DNA of 64,000 nt from Isoetes taiwanensis (GCA_021234155.1 JAJEKV010000004.1:26271831-26335830), one strand, 5' to 3'. Positions 23,545 through 33,459 are shown, counted from the first letter of the stretch. Numbers and translations are program-made. Notes: generated from the sequence alone by a model not told the origin.

Positions 23545-24302
23545 ATCGTAACTAGGTTGGCCCTGCATCTCCAAGCTCAAAAGTTGATCAATTGTCTAGC
23601 CTTGCCCAAAGTCATAGGTAGTTTTGTCATCATGCAATATGCAGATGACACGTTTGTTTTCCTAAAAAGGGAGACAACAACCTAGACAACTTTCTGGAGG
23701 CAATGGACAGATTTGGGAAGGCCTCAGGGGCCTGTCTCAATAAATCTAAATGTGCAATCATTATGGATACCCATGAGACAGGTATCTCGAGTATTAATGC
23801 ATTGGGAGATTAGCTGCAACCAAGATCCTCGGGATTCCCCTGCTATCAACAGCTCTATACATAGGTTATGGGATCCCATAGTGTCTAGAATCAAGAGGAA
23901 ACTTCAAATGTATCCCTCTACACTCTCTCTAGCAGGTCGGGTTGAAATTGCCAATGTTGTGGTAGCACGCACCTATGTTTTTTTCTCTTCTTGCTATTGT
24001 TGCTGATAAAGCCTCATATAAGCTTATTGAGTCTGCCATTAGAAAATTCATATGGCAAGGGGTATATAAGGTAGCCTGGTCAGATGTGATCAGGTCTAGG
24101 AAACAAGGACTTGGGTGTAAAGATCTATTTATTCAGGCTCAAGCATTAGCTGCTAAGATAATATGGAGAGCTTTGTATACCTCCAAGCCTTCTCCAGCTC
24201 TTAAACTGATCAGATATTGGCTAGGTGAATCACATGCAGTGGGTAGCAAAACTCAAAAGCATCTTCTCCCTGATTCGGCCTTCTTTCAGGTAACCCCCTG
24301 TT
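23545..24302 (+). pseudogene. L1-type LINE reverse transcriptase fragment
   Basis: The plus-strand text gives VIMQYADDTFVFLKRE, the YADD catalytic motif of L1 RT. It then gives RLWDPIVSRIKRKLQMY, STLSLAGRVEIANVV, LIESAIRKFIWQGVYKVAWS and DVIRSRKQGLGCKDLF. These are the standard thumb and C-terminal words of plant L1 elements. Frames change at about 23700 and 23975. Neither endonuclease nor 3' tail is present. It abuts the opposite-strand gypsy piece. Confidence 0.88.
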
Positions 24303-24587
24303 GAAATAAAAATGACATGATCTGGGATTTTCTTTAAGGTGTTTATAGAGATACATATCTTGGGGGCCTCACTACTACTAGTACCCATTGAGAAAAACTC
24401 TCCAAGTGAAGCTGCTATTGATTAAAAAGAAGACATGTTCTTCGCAGATAAATCTTCACAAGAAGAGGTAGAAGCTCTATTCTTCATATGTAACTGTTTG
24501 CAAGAAGTATGATTTGTCCTTTGCAATTAAATCTTTGCAAGAAGAGGCAGAAGGTTGAAAAATAGCTCCCTTATTTTGATTTTGTAG

Positions 24588-24700
24588 GGGAATGGAGGTT
24601 GGTCCTCCATTCTCGGTTTTGCAGGTGAACCGCTCCCAGCAAACGTCGACTGCAGGGCTCCACCCGCGAAACCGGGAATGGAGTCCAAACCTCCATTCCT
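24588..24700. repeat. Imperfect 40-bp inverted repeat with 33-bp spacer
   Basis: GGAATGGAGGTTGGTCCTCC... at 24588-24627 pairs with ...GGAGTCCAAACCTCCATTCC at 24661-24700 with only a few mismatches. The spacer holds GTCGACTGCAG. No coding content. It resembles a small foldback element at the left edge of the unexplained island. Confidence 0.8.
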
Positions 24701-25094
24701 CTATACAATGTTGCATTTTGTTATCACATGCATGAGTTAAAAAAATAAAATTTTGCAACCTTATTGCAACACCGCATCCTTTGCAAATCATTTACAAATC
24801 CGTATTACCAAGCTCCAAATTCTTTGGTAGATGTCTTTCTAATCAATGTTGTAATAAGACGCTCTTGATGAAAATTTGCACCTTATTCTAACAACAAAAC
24901 TCTTCTTCCACTTATTGCAAATCATTTACAAACACAAAAGAGATTCTTATACTTCGTATTGCTAAGCTTCAAAACTGATAAGTTTGTAGGTGTCTTTCTA
25001 ACCAATGTTGCACTAACATGCTCTTCAAGTTGTTTGCTAAAGTCCCGTAGCCAGCCAATTCTCCCGTAGCCAGCCAATTCTCCTGTGTATGGTC

Positions 25095-25605
25095 GCAGTG
25101 GCCTCTACCGGTCGAGCCACTCTCCTTGAACCATCTTAGGCCGAATATTGCGAAGGGAGGGGCTCGGACGGGTGGAGGCCTCTACAACCCGCCAGGGAAA
25201 CCAACTGAGCTTCTTTGTCTTAAATTCTCCGACTTCGCGAAGTGGGGAATGCCCTAAACCAGCCAGCACTTGCATTCTCGACTTCGCAAGTCGAGAATCC
25301 CTTTGGCCGCTCCCACATAGCAATGCCCGCTCCCCGCATTCTCAGTGCTATGCAGATCAGTCGGCCACTCTCCTTCAAACTATATGGCTTGAATTGCGAG
25401 AGGGAAGTGGCCACTGTCTCTAGCCTTTGGGACGCATGCTTTTGTGCCTCTACAACCAAGCACTTTGTATTCTCCCCTGTTTTTAGTCCCAAGTGCCTCT
25501 AGCCTATCGAGCCACTCTCCTTGAACCACATTCCTCGAATATTGCGAAGAGGAGTGGTTCCGGCCAGTGGAGGCCTCTCCGACAAACCACGAGGGAGGAT
25601 GCATT
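25095..25605. repeat. Three diverged ~100-bp repeats
   Basis: CGAGCCACTCTCCTTGAACC, then GAATATTGCGAAG and GTGGAGGCCTCT, occurs at about 25110-25185 and again at about 25515-25590. A more diverged version (GGCCACTCTCCTTCAAAC, GAATTGCGAGAGG) lies at about 25364-25410. Minus-strand open frames here (VVQGEWLDR) are by-products of the repeat. Confidence 0.7.
25224..25298. repeat. Two short palindromes of the TCGACTTC family
   Basis: 25224-25250 is ATTCTCCGACTTCGCGAAGT followed by GGGGAAT. 25274-25298 is ATTCTCGACTTCGCAAGTCG followed by AGAAT. Both fold into 11-12 bp stems with a tiny loop. They are the first members of the palindrome family found only between 25.2 and 32.4 kb. Confidence 0.85.
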
Positions 25606-25849
25606 TGAACCGCATCTCCGTGCCTTAGACCCAGGCACGATCTATATACAACATTCAAGAAAAACATTCCAAGAAAAAACACACCTAAAAGCGAACTGTT
25701 CCACGTTTGCCCCCATCCATTGTTTAGTCTTGGGCATCTCTCAACCCGTAGTAATTCATCTCTCCGAAGCTGAAGAATGCTCGACAAAGGGAAACAATAA
25801 ATCCGTGGACCTTATGAGCAGTTCCATGATCTAAGCACCGGACGGCATG

Positions 25850-26098
25850 TTCTACACACAAAATAACGCACATCTCTGAAACTCACCTCTTCACCCGGTA
25901 ATTCCTTGGGCCATTGTATGACATCCCGCTGCCTCACCGAGAGTCTTTGCTTCTTAAATGCGGTCTCATCAAAGGTGCATTCGCATCTAATACTTGTATC
26001 AATGCGATTTTAGTGTATCCTCGTTCCATGGCGTACCGATTGTAGCATTCCGTGTCGGCGGCTCCTCTCAAACTTGCTACCTTAGCTCGGGTGCTCAT
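25850..26098 (-). pseudogene. Small unrecognised coding segment, frameshifted
   Basis: From ATG at 26098 the minus strand reads MSTRAKVASLRGAADTECYN, then RYAMERGYTKIALIQVLD, ending at a stop at 25934. A second frame takes over near 25980 with CTFDETAFKKQRLSVRQRDV followed by IQWPKELPGEEVSF, also codon-like. The switch may be a frameshift or an unmarked intron. I recognise no family. It is the clearest minus-strand coding signal in the island; most other segments are on the plus strand. Confidence 0.45.
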
Positions 26099-26365
26099 CG
26101 ATCAAATCAAGCACTTGCAATAAGATCGCGGGTTAGAAAAATAAACGAGCAAAAGGTGTTGTGAGGAGCTTACGGCGTCGTGGCGCCATTCGGGAAGTAA
26201 ACTACGGTCGATGCTTTCGGCTCTCAACTCCGAGTTGCCAATGCATGGTGAAGATAAGCTACTGGCGCTCACTAGAGTCCACGGATGTGATTCAATTTGA
26301 AATGGTGTTTGGGCGGGCTAAAGCCGACCGTCTTTGTACCCCATAGCCGCTCTTTTCTTAAATGA

Positions 26366-27079
26366 TTGTATGCCCTTAAATTCAAAATTAAGAACCGCCC
26401 GGGCCTTTTGCGTGCAGTCCTAAAACCTCCAAAGCGGAGGAAGCTTAATTCTGAAGAGGGTTCGAGCGGCAAGAAGATCTTGAGGGGGCATCTGAGACAT
26501 GATCGACTCCTAGATCAAGAAGCGGCGCCAGGCCGAGGAAGTCTGGTTCTAAGCGGCAAGAAGAGGAAAAAAGACAAGCGGTGAGGTTTTCTTTGGTGGA
26601 ATACCTTTACTCATCCATCCTTTGGTCTTGCGGCATTCACCAGGGGACTCACTAGTGATCAGCGGTAGAACTCCGTTCTTCGTCATCGAGGGATTGGAGA
26701 CGAGCTTCTTGACACACCGCCAGATTCTTGGTGGTATGTCGAGGTATCAACAAGTGGGAAGGAAAGATGACTTTCTCCACCAAAGGGATAAGAAGAGCTC
26801 CGAGACACAAGTACAAGAAGGTCGGTGTTGTGCTCTCCCGCTCTCATACCTGATTGAAGCATCTATCAATGTTTGTGGAAGACCGCCGAAAGAGTAAGTT
26901 CTACCACAATCGAAGAAATTATCGGTTTCAAATTATTCTCACTCTTCAATGAGCAAAGTCGAAGGGCAGACAAAAGGCGGCCTTTAAAGCCGTCGAAACC
27001 TTGGGTGGAAGGATCCGGAAAGGATGAAGGAGGCGGGACCCTAACATCCGGGGAGCTTGGAATGGAGATTTCGGAGTGA
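26366..27079 (+). pseudogene. Unrecognised coding-like segments (basic N-terminal part)
   Basis: The frame at 26366-26584 is rich in Lys/Arg (KPPKRRKLNSEEGSSGKK, SGKKRKKDKR). It is followed by 26622-26897 (PFFVIEGLETSF, THRQILGGMSRYQQVGRKDD) and 26873-27079 (TIEEIIGFKLFSLFNEQ, RRPLKPSKPWVEGSGKDEGG). Base composition is clearly higher in GC than the flanks at 20-24 kb and stop density is low, which suggests once-translated DNA. The frames do not join cleanly. No family is recognised, and no function is proposed. Confidence 0.35.
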
Positions 27080-27715
27080 GGAAAAGCTGCCTCAACAGGG
27101 GGGCTTCACCTCCGGTGTCTTGAAGACTCTACAACACTTTCGGCGGTGGGGAGGGAAGTTGTGGTTCATAAAGAAAAAGTCCGGACAAGACCCGCGGATG
27201 GAGGAGATGACACCACCGCGGGAGGAATCGGATGATGAAGCGGGCGAAGATATGGTGCGACTCCCAATTAATGGATCGGATGAAGCGGTCGGGGATTTCC
27301 CGCGAGAGAGGGCCCGAGAAAATGGAAGCGGCTGGCTCGGTATTATCCGTTGGGAATAGCAAACAAAATTTGGCCGTTGGACATCGGCGCTTTGAAGGTT
27401 TACCGCGGGAGATCGCCGTCTTGTTCAACCCGAGAAATTTAATCCGGCACACATGCTGGAAATTCTGAACCCTGATGGTGCGACATCCCTGATGCGGATC
27501 CAATGCCCGCGGATGTCATACCCTTTATTGCGCATCGGCCGCAGTTGTTCAAATCGGGGAAGTCCGAGGAAGACCCCAAGGGAAAAGACATCCGGTTACG
27601 GGTAGTAGATGGTCGCATTACGATGATGGCGGCACGCAAGTATTGCGGTGAGAGGAGAAGGAGGTGCCGCAAAGGATCAAATAGATATGCCGTTGAAGTC
27701 ACGTAGTTCTTGCAG
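27057..27715 (+). pseudogene. Unrecognised coding-like segment, frameshifted
   Basis: 27057-27359 encodes an acidic stretch (EEMTPPREESDDEAGEDMVR). Further frames give FNPAHMLEILNPDGATSL near 27430-27490 and PADVIPFIAHRPQLFKSGKS, then DIRLRVVDGRITMMAARKY, at 27503-27706. The successive pieces read like one protein with two frame changes. I recognise no domain. It ends shortly before the hairpin-rich spacer at 27.8-28.5 kb. Confidence 0.4.
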
Positions 27716-27810
27716 CTGGAGACGCCAGCTGGAAGCGCCCGGCCACTGCCACGCTGAACACAATAGCGTGCCAGGCTACATAAGGTAAAGAACTCTCCCG
27801 ATTGGGGGTT

Positions 27811-28242
27811 TCGACTCATTTCGTCGAGTTCCTAACATCTATCATTTCTCGTTTTTCATTGGGGTTTCGACCCAAGAGAGTCGAGAAAGCCCGAAGGAAC
27901 ATGAAAAGTCAAAGGATGCGGAGCTTTTCTCATTCATGAGTCGAGAAAACCCATAGAAATAAAAAGAAAAGTAAACATTCAGGGACTTTCTCAACTTCGC
28001 TGAGTCGAAACCCCCGGCGATAAAGAACATTGAGATTAATGGTCGGCTGAAAACATCGAGCCTTCCCATCCTTTCTTCCTCGGCCTCTTTGGGCAATGTA
28101 AGCCCTAGTTTCTATTCTAAGTTGCATCGTTAGAAGGAGCGGCAAAAAGGATTTGGGAATGGCGGTGCTTTCACTCTGTATTCACTCTAACCACCATGTT
28201 CTCTCCTCTCGAGGGTATTCTCGACTTCATTTAGTCGAAAAA
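27811..28242. repeat. Cluster of five TCGACTTC-family palindromes
   Basis: Members lie at about 27811-27828 (weak), 27865-27887, 27925-27949, 27987-28010 and 28217-28242. Each has TTTCTCGAC or TTTCGAC on one side and GTCGAGAAA or GTCGAAA on the other, with variable loops. They sit between coding-like segments, not inside them. Confidence 0.75.
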
Positions 28243-28510
28243 GTCCTGAATCTTCTCCTTGTGCTACTCTCACTTTCTCATTTCATGGTCGAAACCCGAA
28301 CAATAGAGAACACTTGAGATTAATGGTGAAGAGCAAAAGCATCGAGCCTTCCCAATCTTTCTTTCCCGCCTCTTGGACAGTAATAAACAGTTTATATCCT
28401 AAGTTGCATCGTTAAGAAGCATTAACAAAGATTTGGGAATCTTGCGATGCTTTTATCTAACTGGAACTCTCCTATGTTTTCTCCTCTCCTTGTGGGTATT
28501 CTCGACTCGC
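28005..28510. repeat. Tandem duplication of a ~280-bp spacer bounded by palindromes
   Basis: Unit 1 (about 28005-28225) and unit 2 (about 28289-28505) share, in order, CGAAACCC, GAGATTAATGG, GCATCGAGCCTTCCCA / ACATCGAGCCTTCCCA, CTAAGTTGCATCGTTA, GATTTGGGAAT and GTATTCTCGACT. They diverge by substitutions and small indels. Each unit ends at a TTCTCGACT half-palindrome. No open frame spans the units, so this appears to be duplicated non-coding spacer. Confidence 0.8.
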
Positions 28511-28588
28511 CTTCGAAAACCCCATCCTCCTATTTAGTGTTTTACCCGGTGTTAGTAGATACTTTCAAGCTCTAACATTGGGACATTC

Positions 28589-29271
28589 TTGAATGCGGCC
28601 CATCGACGGATCATCATACATACGAACCTTGATGGAAAGCATTGGGTTGTCCTCGGCGTCCTAAAGCAAGCGGGCTCCCTCCGGATAAGTGGAAGACCTT
28701 TGAGAAACTATCTGCGGATATGTTACGGCTGGAAGGCGAAAGATGAAGAGGGGGAGGATGAAGAGGAAAAGAAGAAGAGAACACCAAGAAAGGCGGGGAG
28801 TCTCTCTCGGACCAATATGACCTCATACTTAGCGAAGCGATGCCCGGGAGAAATGGGCCAGAGATATGGGCTCAATGGACAAAGAGGCAAAATTTGAAGA
28901 ACAGCAATGGGAATTTCCATGCAAAGCCCGGACCCCAAGTTGTTCGACGGGCAATTTATGAAAAGGATCTGAGGACAAAGGCGCTGATCTGCGAGGCGAG
29001 AATCTGGATGGAACAATCACGCTAAGGAAAAGTAGAAGCTCAAAAATGCGAGGATGCAAAGGATTATGCCACGGTCCTAAAGAGGCGGCGTCGCGTTGGA
29101 AGAAGGCATCCGGGGTTACGCAATGTTGTTTCCAATGAATACCATGACTTTGATTATTACAAGGAAAAGGCTGCCCTTGATGAGGAAGACATGAAGGAAT
29201 TGAACCGTCTATGTCAACCCTACATCAACACCAAGCTAAAAAGCGTAGCGTCAAAACCCTTCCCTTCCTGA
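28589..29271 (+). pseudogene. Unrecognised coding segment with one stop
   Basis: From 28840 one frame runs to a stop at 29269-29271 with a single internal TAA (29023-29025), giving about 143 codons. It includes MPGRNGPEIWAQWTKRQ, YEKDLRTKALICEARIWM, VEAQKCEDAKDYATVLKRRR, NEYHDFDYYKEKAALDEEDM and KELNRLCQPYINTKL. The same frame is codon-like upstream (PPDKWKTFEKLSADMLRLEG, SDQYDLILSEA), apart from a low-complexity GAAGAGG stretch near 28740-28790 that breaks it; there the frame opened at 28589 reads KDEEGEDEEEKKK. It is charged, probably soluble and helical. I recognise no family. Confidence 0.5.
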
Positions 29272-29329
29272 GCGTGTAGGTAATTGCGAAGGAAGCTTGG
29301 ATTGGGATGGTCCCATTTAAGGCCGATGA

Positions 29330-30206
29330 TAAGCTCCCCATTCACGGTAACCTTGGGACACAAAGGGATTTGGTGGTCTGCAGGCGGCACTGGGCCCGTG
29401 GCACTATTTGCCATCAATATGATTGAAGACCCCACCTTTTTATGAGAAAGCGACATAGAGCAGTGGTACAAGGCGTGTCATGCGGACATGACCGACCTGG
29501 ATACTTTCGGTTCCTTGTCTTTTGCATGCCGGGCAATCGGACAACTGTTGTCTCCCAATGGGCAGGCTGATATTAACTTCACCAACAAGATCTTGTACTC
29601 CATATCTGACTTGAACATGAGTGTAGACTTGGCTTGCCGAAGGCGCAAGCTTTGCCAATATAGTTTTGGTTTTGGTTTCAAGATCGGTTTGTAGACCTGG
29701 ACAAGTGGTGGTCTAGCGAACATCATTATCTCGGCGGGTTCATGATTTCTCAAAGAGCGGATGGAACCACGGAAGGGCGGCCATTTATGGAGGATGTGCC
29801 ATCGATGGACAAAGTCAGGCAATGATGGTGCGGCGGGTCCTATACATAGAATTCCTATCCGGCCAAAGGGTTATCAAGTACTTCATAACCAGCTTGGGTG
29901 AGGAAGATCAAATTGTATCACGAGTGGTACATGAATGGATTTGTTCTCTCATGGGGCTATCTTTGTATGGAATGAAACCTATATCCGTGGTTGGAAATAA
30001 GGACATGGTTGAAACCATTCGGTCATACACGGATCTGCTTCATGAGCATTTCAAAGGGAGGAAGACAAATGGAAGCAATAAGGGGCGATGATGACGAAGA
30101 CAAACACGAGGCGAGGGAGAGAAACTTGGCCGGAGGCGAGAATCTCGAAGGTTTGGACCCGAAATCTTTGCCGGAACATATTCTTGAGAATCTGAAATTG
30201 AGGTGA
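29330..30206 (+). pseudogene. Unrecognised coding segments, several frames
   Basis: Successive codon-like stretches follow one another. 29400-29694 gives VALFAINMIEDPTF, DIEQWYKACHADMTDLDTFG, SLSFACRAIGQLLSPNGQAD and NKILYSISDLNMSVDLAC. About 29690-29820 gives DLDKWWSSEHHYLGGFMISQ and EGRPFMEDVPSMDKVRQ. 29822-30091 gives RRVLYIEFLSGQRVIKYFIT, SRVVHEWICSLMGLSLYGM and TIRSYTDLLHEHFKGRK. A further frame to 30206 is acidic (GDDDEDKHEARERN, DPKSLPEHILENLKLR). Frame changes at the joins suggest one ancestral ORF of about 290 codons with a few indels, ending near 30206 just before a palindrome pair. No family is recognised. Confidence 0.45.
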
Positions 30207-30224
30207 GTTCACTTTGCTCGTCGT

Positions 30225-30282
30225 GTTTCTCGACTCCGCGAGTCGAGAAACCTTTCCATTCTCGACTTCGCGAGTCGAAAAA
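30225..30282. repeat. Pair of TCGACTTC-family palindromes
   Basis: 30225-30251 is GTTTCTCGACTCCGCGAGTC followed by GAGAAAC, a perfect stem except for the centre. 30258-30282 is ATTCTCGACTTCGCGAGTCG followed by AAAAA. They lie six bases apart and directly follow the end of the preceding coding-like segment. Confidence 0.9.
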
Positions 30283-30454
30283 CTCGTTCCTATCGACATC
30301 TCTCATCATTTCAGGGAACATCGAGCATAGCGACTCGGGATCATTGTCAATATCTAGTGGCGGTTCCGTCGTGAGGACACCAATACACCCCAAAGACAAT
30401 CAAGACCAAGACACCTGCGGACGGCGAGAAAGGACCTAAAAAATTAATGATCCC

Positions 30455-31173
30455 GCATATGGATCCCGACTAACCGGAAATATGGTGAGCCAAACTCCAA
30501 CTGGGATCCGGTTGGTCCCACCAAGCTTGTAATATTTGGCGTCAATGGGTATTAGCTGCGGTATACCCGCGATAAAAGGCGTCCACGAGCTTAACACCTC
30601 GCTTGAATCCCGAAGCAAAAACGGGCATAAAATGTCGTGTATCCGAGGCCTAGAGCAAAGGAAATTATTGAATGGTGCACAGGCGGGGGATTCGAAGTGG
30701 CCATATGGTCTTGTATGGCAAAAGAAAAATATTGTCAATGTTCTTGGTGTTCGGCCTTCCGGTTTTGAAGTTCAAGTTTGTTTGAGGAAGCGAAAGGGTC
30801 GAGCATGTGTCGGATCTCGATCCAACCATCACAAAGGGGAAGCATATTATGATGAAAAAAAAGGGCCGGGGTTTATGAACAATTCGGGACTATAGCAAAC
30901 ACAACCACGCTGATCATAGAGCGACTCGCCTACAAGTGCTATCATAACTTCGCAAAAATACAATCATTGCTAAGACTTATCGACCCGGAAGAGTATGAGG
31001 CGGATAGGTGGGCGTCTTTTTCGGACTTTGTCTCATCTTGGCGGAATTCCTCTTTGCCATTCTTGTGTCCTTGTGATTCGCGAACTATCCGAGCCTCAAG
31101 GAACCCGATCCGAGAGAGCGTAGCGATCATGAAAGCTATGGACGACAAATATTTTGGTGATCAAGAAGAGTGA
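30455..31173 (+). pseudogene. Unrecognised coding segments
   Basis: 30536-30895 encodes 119 codons with GIPAIKGVHELNTSLESRSK, KWPYGLVWQKKNIVNVLGVR, PSGFEVQVCLRKRKGRACVG and HHKGEAYYDEKKGPGFMNN. After a break, 30967-31173 encodes LRLIDPEEYEADRWASFSDF, CDSRTIRASRNPIRESVAIM and KAMDDKYFGDQEE, ending in a stop. The second piece begins in a plausible continuation and looks like a protein C terminus. No domain is recognised. The next feature downstream is another hairpin-bearing spacer. Confidence 0.45.
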
Positions 31174-31275
31174 CCTCTGCTTTCCGATAGTCAAATTGTG
31201 TGAATATTGTAAAAGCGTGAAAGAAATGTACTATGTTTTGTAATGAATATACATGTATATTTAGTTTTTCTTTGG

Positions 31276-31610
31276 CTTTTCGACTTCGGTGAAGTCGAAA
31301 AGGCATGCTTGTCTGATGATGAAACCATTTGTATGTTTGTTTGTGTGGTTGGATGCAGCCATAATCTATTATGATAATGGTTGTACATTGGGTTTCCTGG
31401 GCCTTTCTCGACTCCCATAATCTATTATGATAATGGTTGTACATTGGGTTTCCTGGGCCTTTCGACTTCGAAGTCGAGAAAGGCACTGCTTGTCCCGATG
31501 ACGCAACCATTTGTATGCTTTCCATGTGTGATTGGATGCAACCATATTCTAATGGGAATGGTTTGTACTTTGACTTTTCGGGCCTTTCTTGACTCGCGAG
31601 TCGAGAAAGA
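31276..31610. repeat. Cluster of TCGACTTC-family palindromes, one cut in half
   Basis: Complete members: 31276-31302 (CTTTTCGACTTCGGTGAAGT then CGAAAAG), 31457-31484 (GCCTTTCGACTTCGAAGTCG then AGAAAGGC) and 31585-31610 (CTTTCTTGACTCGCGAGTCG then AGAAAG). A left half only, GCCTTTCTCGACTCCC, lies at 31401-31416. The GGCCTTT preceding several members is also shared. Confidence 0.9.
31360..31460. repeat. 56-bp tandem duplication ending at a half palindrome
   Basis: CATAATCTATTATGATAATG, then GTTGTACATTGGGTTTCCTG and GGCCTTTC, occurs at about 31359-31406 and again at about 31415-31462, almost without change. The first copy ends in a left half-palindrome (TCTCGACTCC) and the second in a complete one. 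Confidence 0.9.
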
Positions 31611-31710
31611 CTACTTTAAACTTGATTGGATGCCATTATATGGAATGAATGTTCTCTATTGTAATTTGATTTCACCATTCTTTTCTTACGTTTTGACTAA
31701 TGGCACGTAA

Positions 31711-32263
31711 TTGTTAATCCACAGACTCTCCTTGCTCCGGGTGGTTCGAGCCGCGAGATCCGACACCGCCACAGTCCGTTCGGGCATTACGAGAGACGCA
31801 CCGGTGGCCGATCCAGCTCAAGGCGGAAGAATACCGTTTCGGCACGGATCCCGCTCACGCTACACTCTTGCGGCCTTTGGGATAAGGTTGCTCGTGAATC
31901 ACGAGGCGCCATGCACCTGCCTTCGGGATAAAGAAGAGGAGAAGAAATTAGAGAACAATCTGAAGGTCAAAGCATCTTGCAAGCATTGCATAACATCCAC
32001 GGAGGTTGGGGAAGGAGCATATTCGATGAAAAGCTGCGGGAGGAGAGTGGAGAAGTCGGTGGGCCGAGGTCGGCCCGGTGGCTCGAGGAGGCACCTCCGC
32101 GTGAGGCATTCCACTCTACTGTGTTGCCCCAAGGCTTACGGTCGGCGTGAAAGAAGCGCCGCAAGTTAATCCCCCAAGGTGGACCACCTACCCGCGATGA
32201 TGTAACTGTAGTGACGGGAAGACCGCCATGGTCTCTGCGTCCAGATGTAAAATACATTGTACC
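31711..32263 (+). pseudogene. Unrecognised coding-like segment, frameshifted
   Basis: GC-rich with a long open frame of 152 codons at 31711-32169. A different frame looks more protein-like at the 3' end (LREESGEVGGPR, EEAPPREAFHSTVLPQGLRS, KKRRKLIPQGGPPTRDDVTV, SLRPDVKYIVPIQFINKN). The true reading frame is uncertain. No family is recognised. This is the right-hand end of the island's coding-like DNA; AT-rich sequence follows, with a final half-palindrome (TTCTCGACTCGC) at about 32357-32368. Confidence 0.35.
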
Positions 32264-32269
32264 TATTCA

Positions 32270-32840
32270 ATTTATTAATAAAAATTCTTTTTTTCAATTA
32301 GAGCTTTGGTTTCAATCTTTAATGAATTTCCTTTGTTTTAGTTGCATTGTTCTTGTTCTCGACTCGCTATCCAAGGAAAACTGGAAGAAAGCTTGGATGC
32401 ACAATAACAAACAAAAATTTGAATTAAGGATAGTTTCGGGTCGGGGTGCTCCTTTTCGTGTAAATTAACAGGGTTCCGAAAAAAAGTGGGAATGGAATGA
32501 GTCCCACTTTAATTAAATACGACTTGTAGGAGCATACATACAAATGACACTTAAAGAACAAGAGACACCCCAGACTGAGGCATGGAATCTTCCGCAATAT
32601 GTCAGTACGCGCTACTGGCCTGCAGAATTACGGTATATCAGTACCTATAAAATAATTAAAATAGTATCGTTGAAGGGACCACCCCCTTAAAGAAAAAAGA
32701 AATATGAATGAAGTAAATCCTATGATGTCTAAGGCTTGCATTTCGTCTCGGTATAAGGAATGGCAATGTTCCTATTATATCCGTAGACGAACACGTCCAA
32801 TCATGAATGCCTATATGCCTATTTTCCCATCTAGAATGCA
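32270..32840. other. No gene recognised
   Basis: AT-rich sequence forming the right boundary of the island. Short frames (for example 32656-32841 on the minus strand) lack motifs. I compared it mentally with common plastid genes and saw no match. Confidence 0.35.
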
Positions 32841-32841
32841 T

Positions 32842-33450
32842 CTAACCCAACCCCTTATGTGATCCCTGTCGGATCGAACACTCACATGACCCCTGCCGGA
32901 TCGATAATGCAGTGCTTACCATTAGAGTTGGAGTTGATCGCATCATGAATAGTTCGGCCCTGGCATCGCCGCATAAAGTTTGGGTAAGCCTTATCCAAAT
33001 CCGCTCTAAGAACCCAGGTTGCATCTTCCATTGGTAAGTGTTTCCACTTAACCAAATACTGCAATGTTTGAGTCCTGCAGGTCTGCTTATATGCACCATC
33101 AAGGAGAGCCTCAGGCACAATCTCCAATTGATCTTCCGTCATCTCCAGAAGTGTGGGTGTATCAAGGGTCTCTTCCAGATCGGGTGTATGATTCTTTGTG
33201 ATAGAGTGCTGAAGATGGAGGCCAATCTCAATAGGTAAGGCAGACAAGAATTAATAGTCTTGCAGCTCAGGAGGGAAGTCCTTAACAACAATCCAAAAAG
33301 ATGCTCGTAAAGAATCTGGCTAGCCTGAAAAAGAACAAGACATATACTGCTGATATAAAAGAAAATGCCTTTACAAAGGATCAATGCCCTGTTCAATGAG
33401 TTGGGCAGCTGGCTCTGAAGACCCAAGCATGAGCAAAAAACGACGCTCAT
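32842..33450 (-). pseudogene. Chromovirus (Ty3/gypsy) integrase tail with chromodomain
   Basis: The minus-strand frame 33247-32882 encodes LPIEIGLHLQHSITKNHTPD, then EMTEDQLEIVPEALLDGAY and TLQYLVKWKHLPMEDATWVL, and then KAYPNF. The YLVKWKxLPxEDATW core is the chromodomain that chromoviruses carry at the end of integrase, thought to direct insertion to heterochromatin. No integrase core, RT or LTR was identified beside it. Upstream (33247-33450) the frames are broken. Confidence 0.85.
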
Positions 33451-33459
33451 CTTTTGCCA

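Noticed and set aside
25224-31610. Repeated short palindromes as a CRISPR array
   Set aside because: Spacing is irregular (tens to thousands of bases), repeats are diverged, and the plant nuclear context excludes it.
32470-32840. Plastid or mitochondrial DNA insertion
   Set aside because: No recognisable organellar gene words in any frame.
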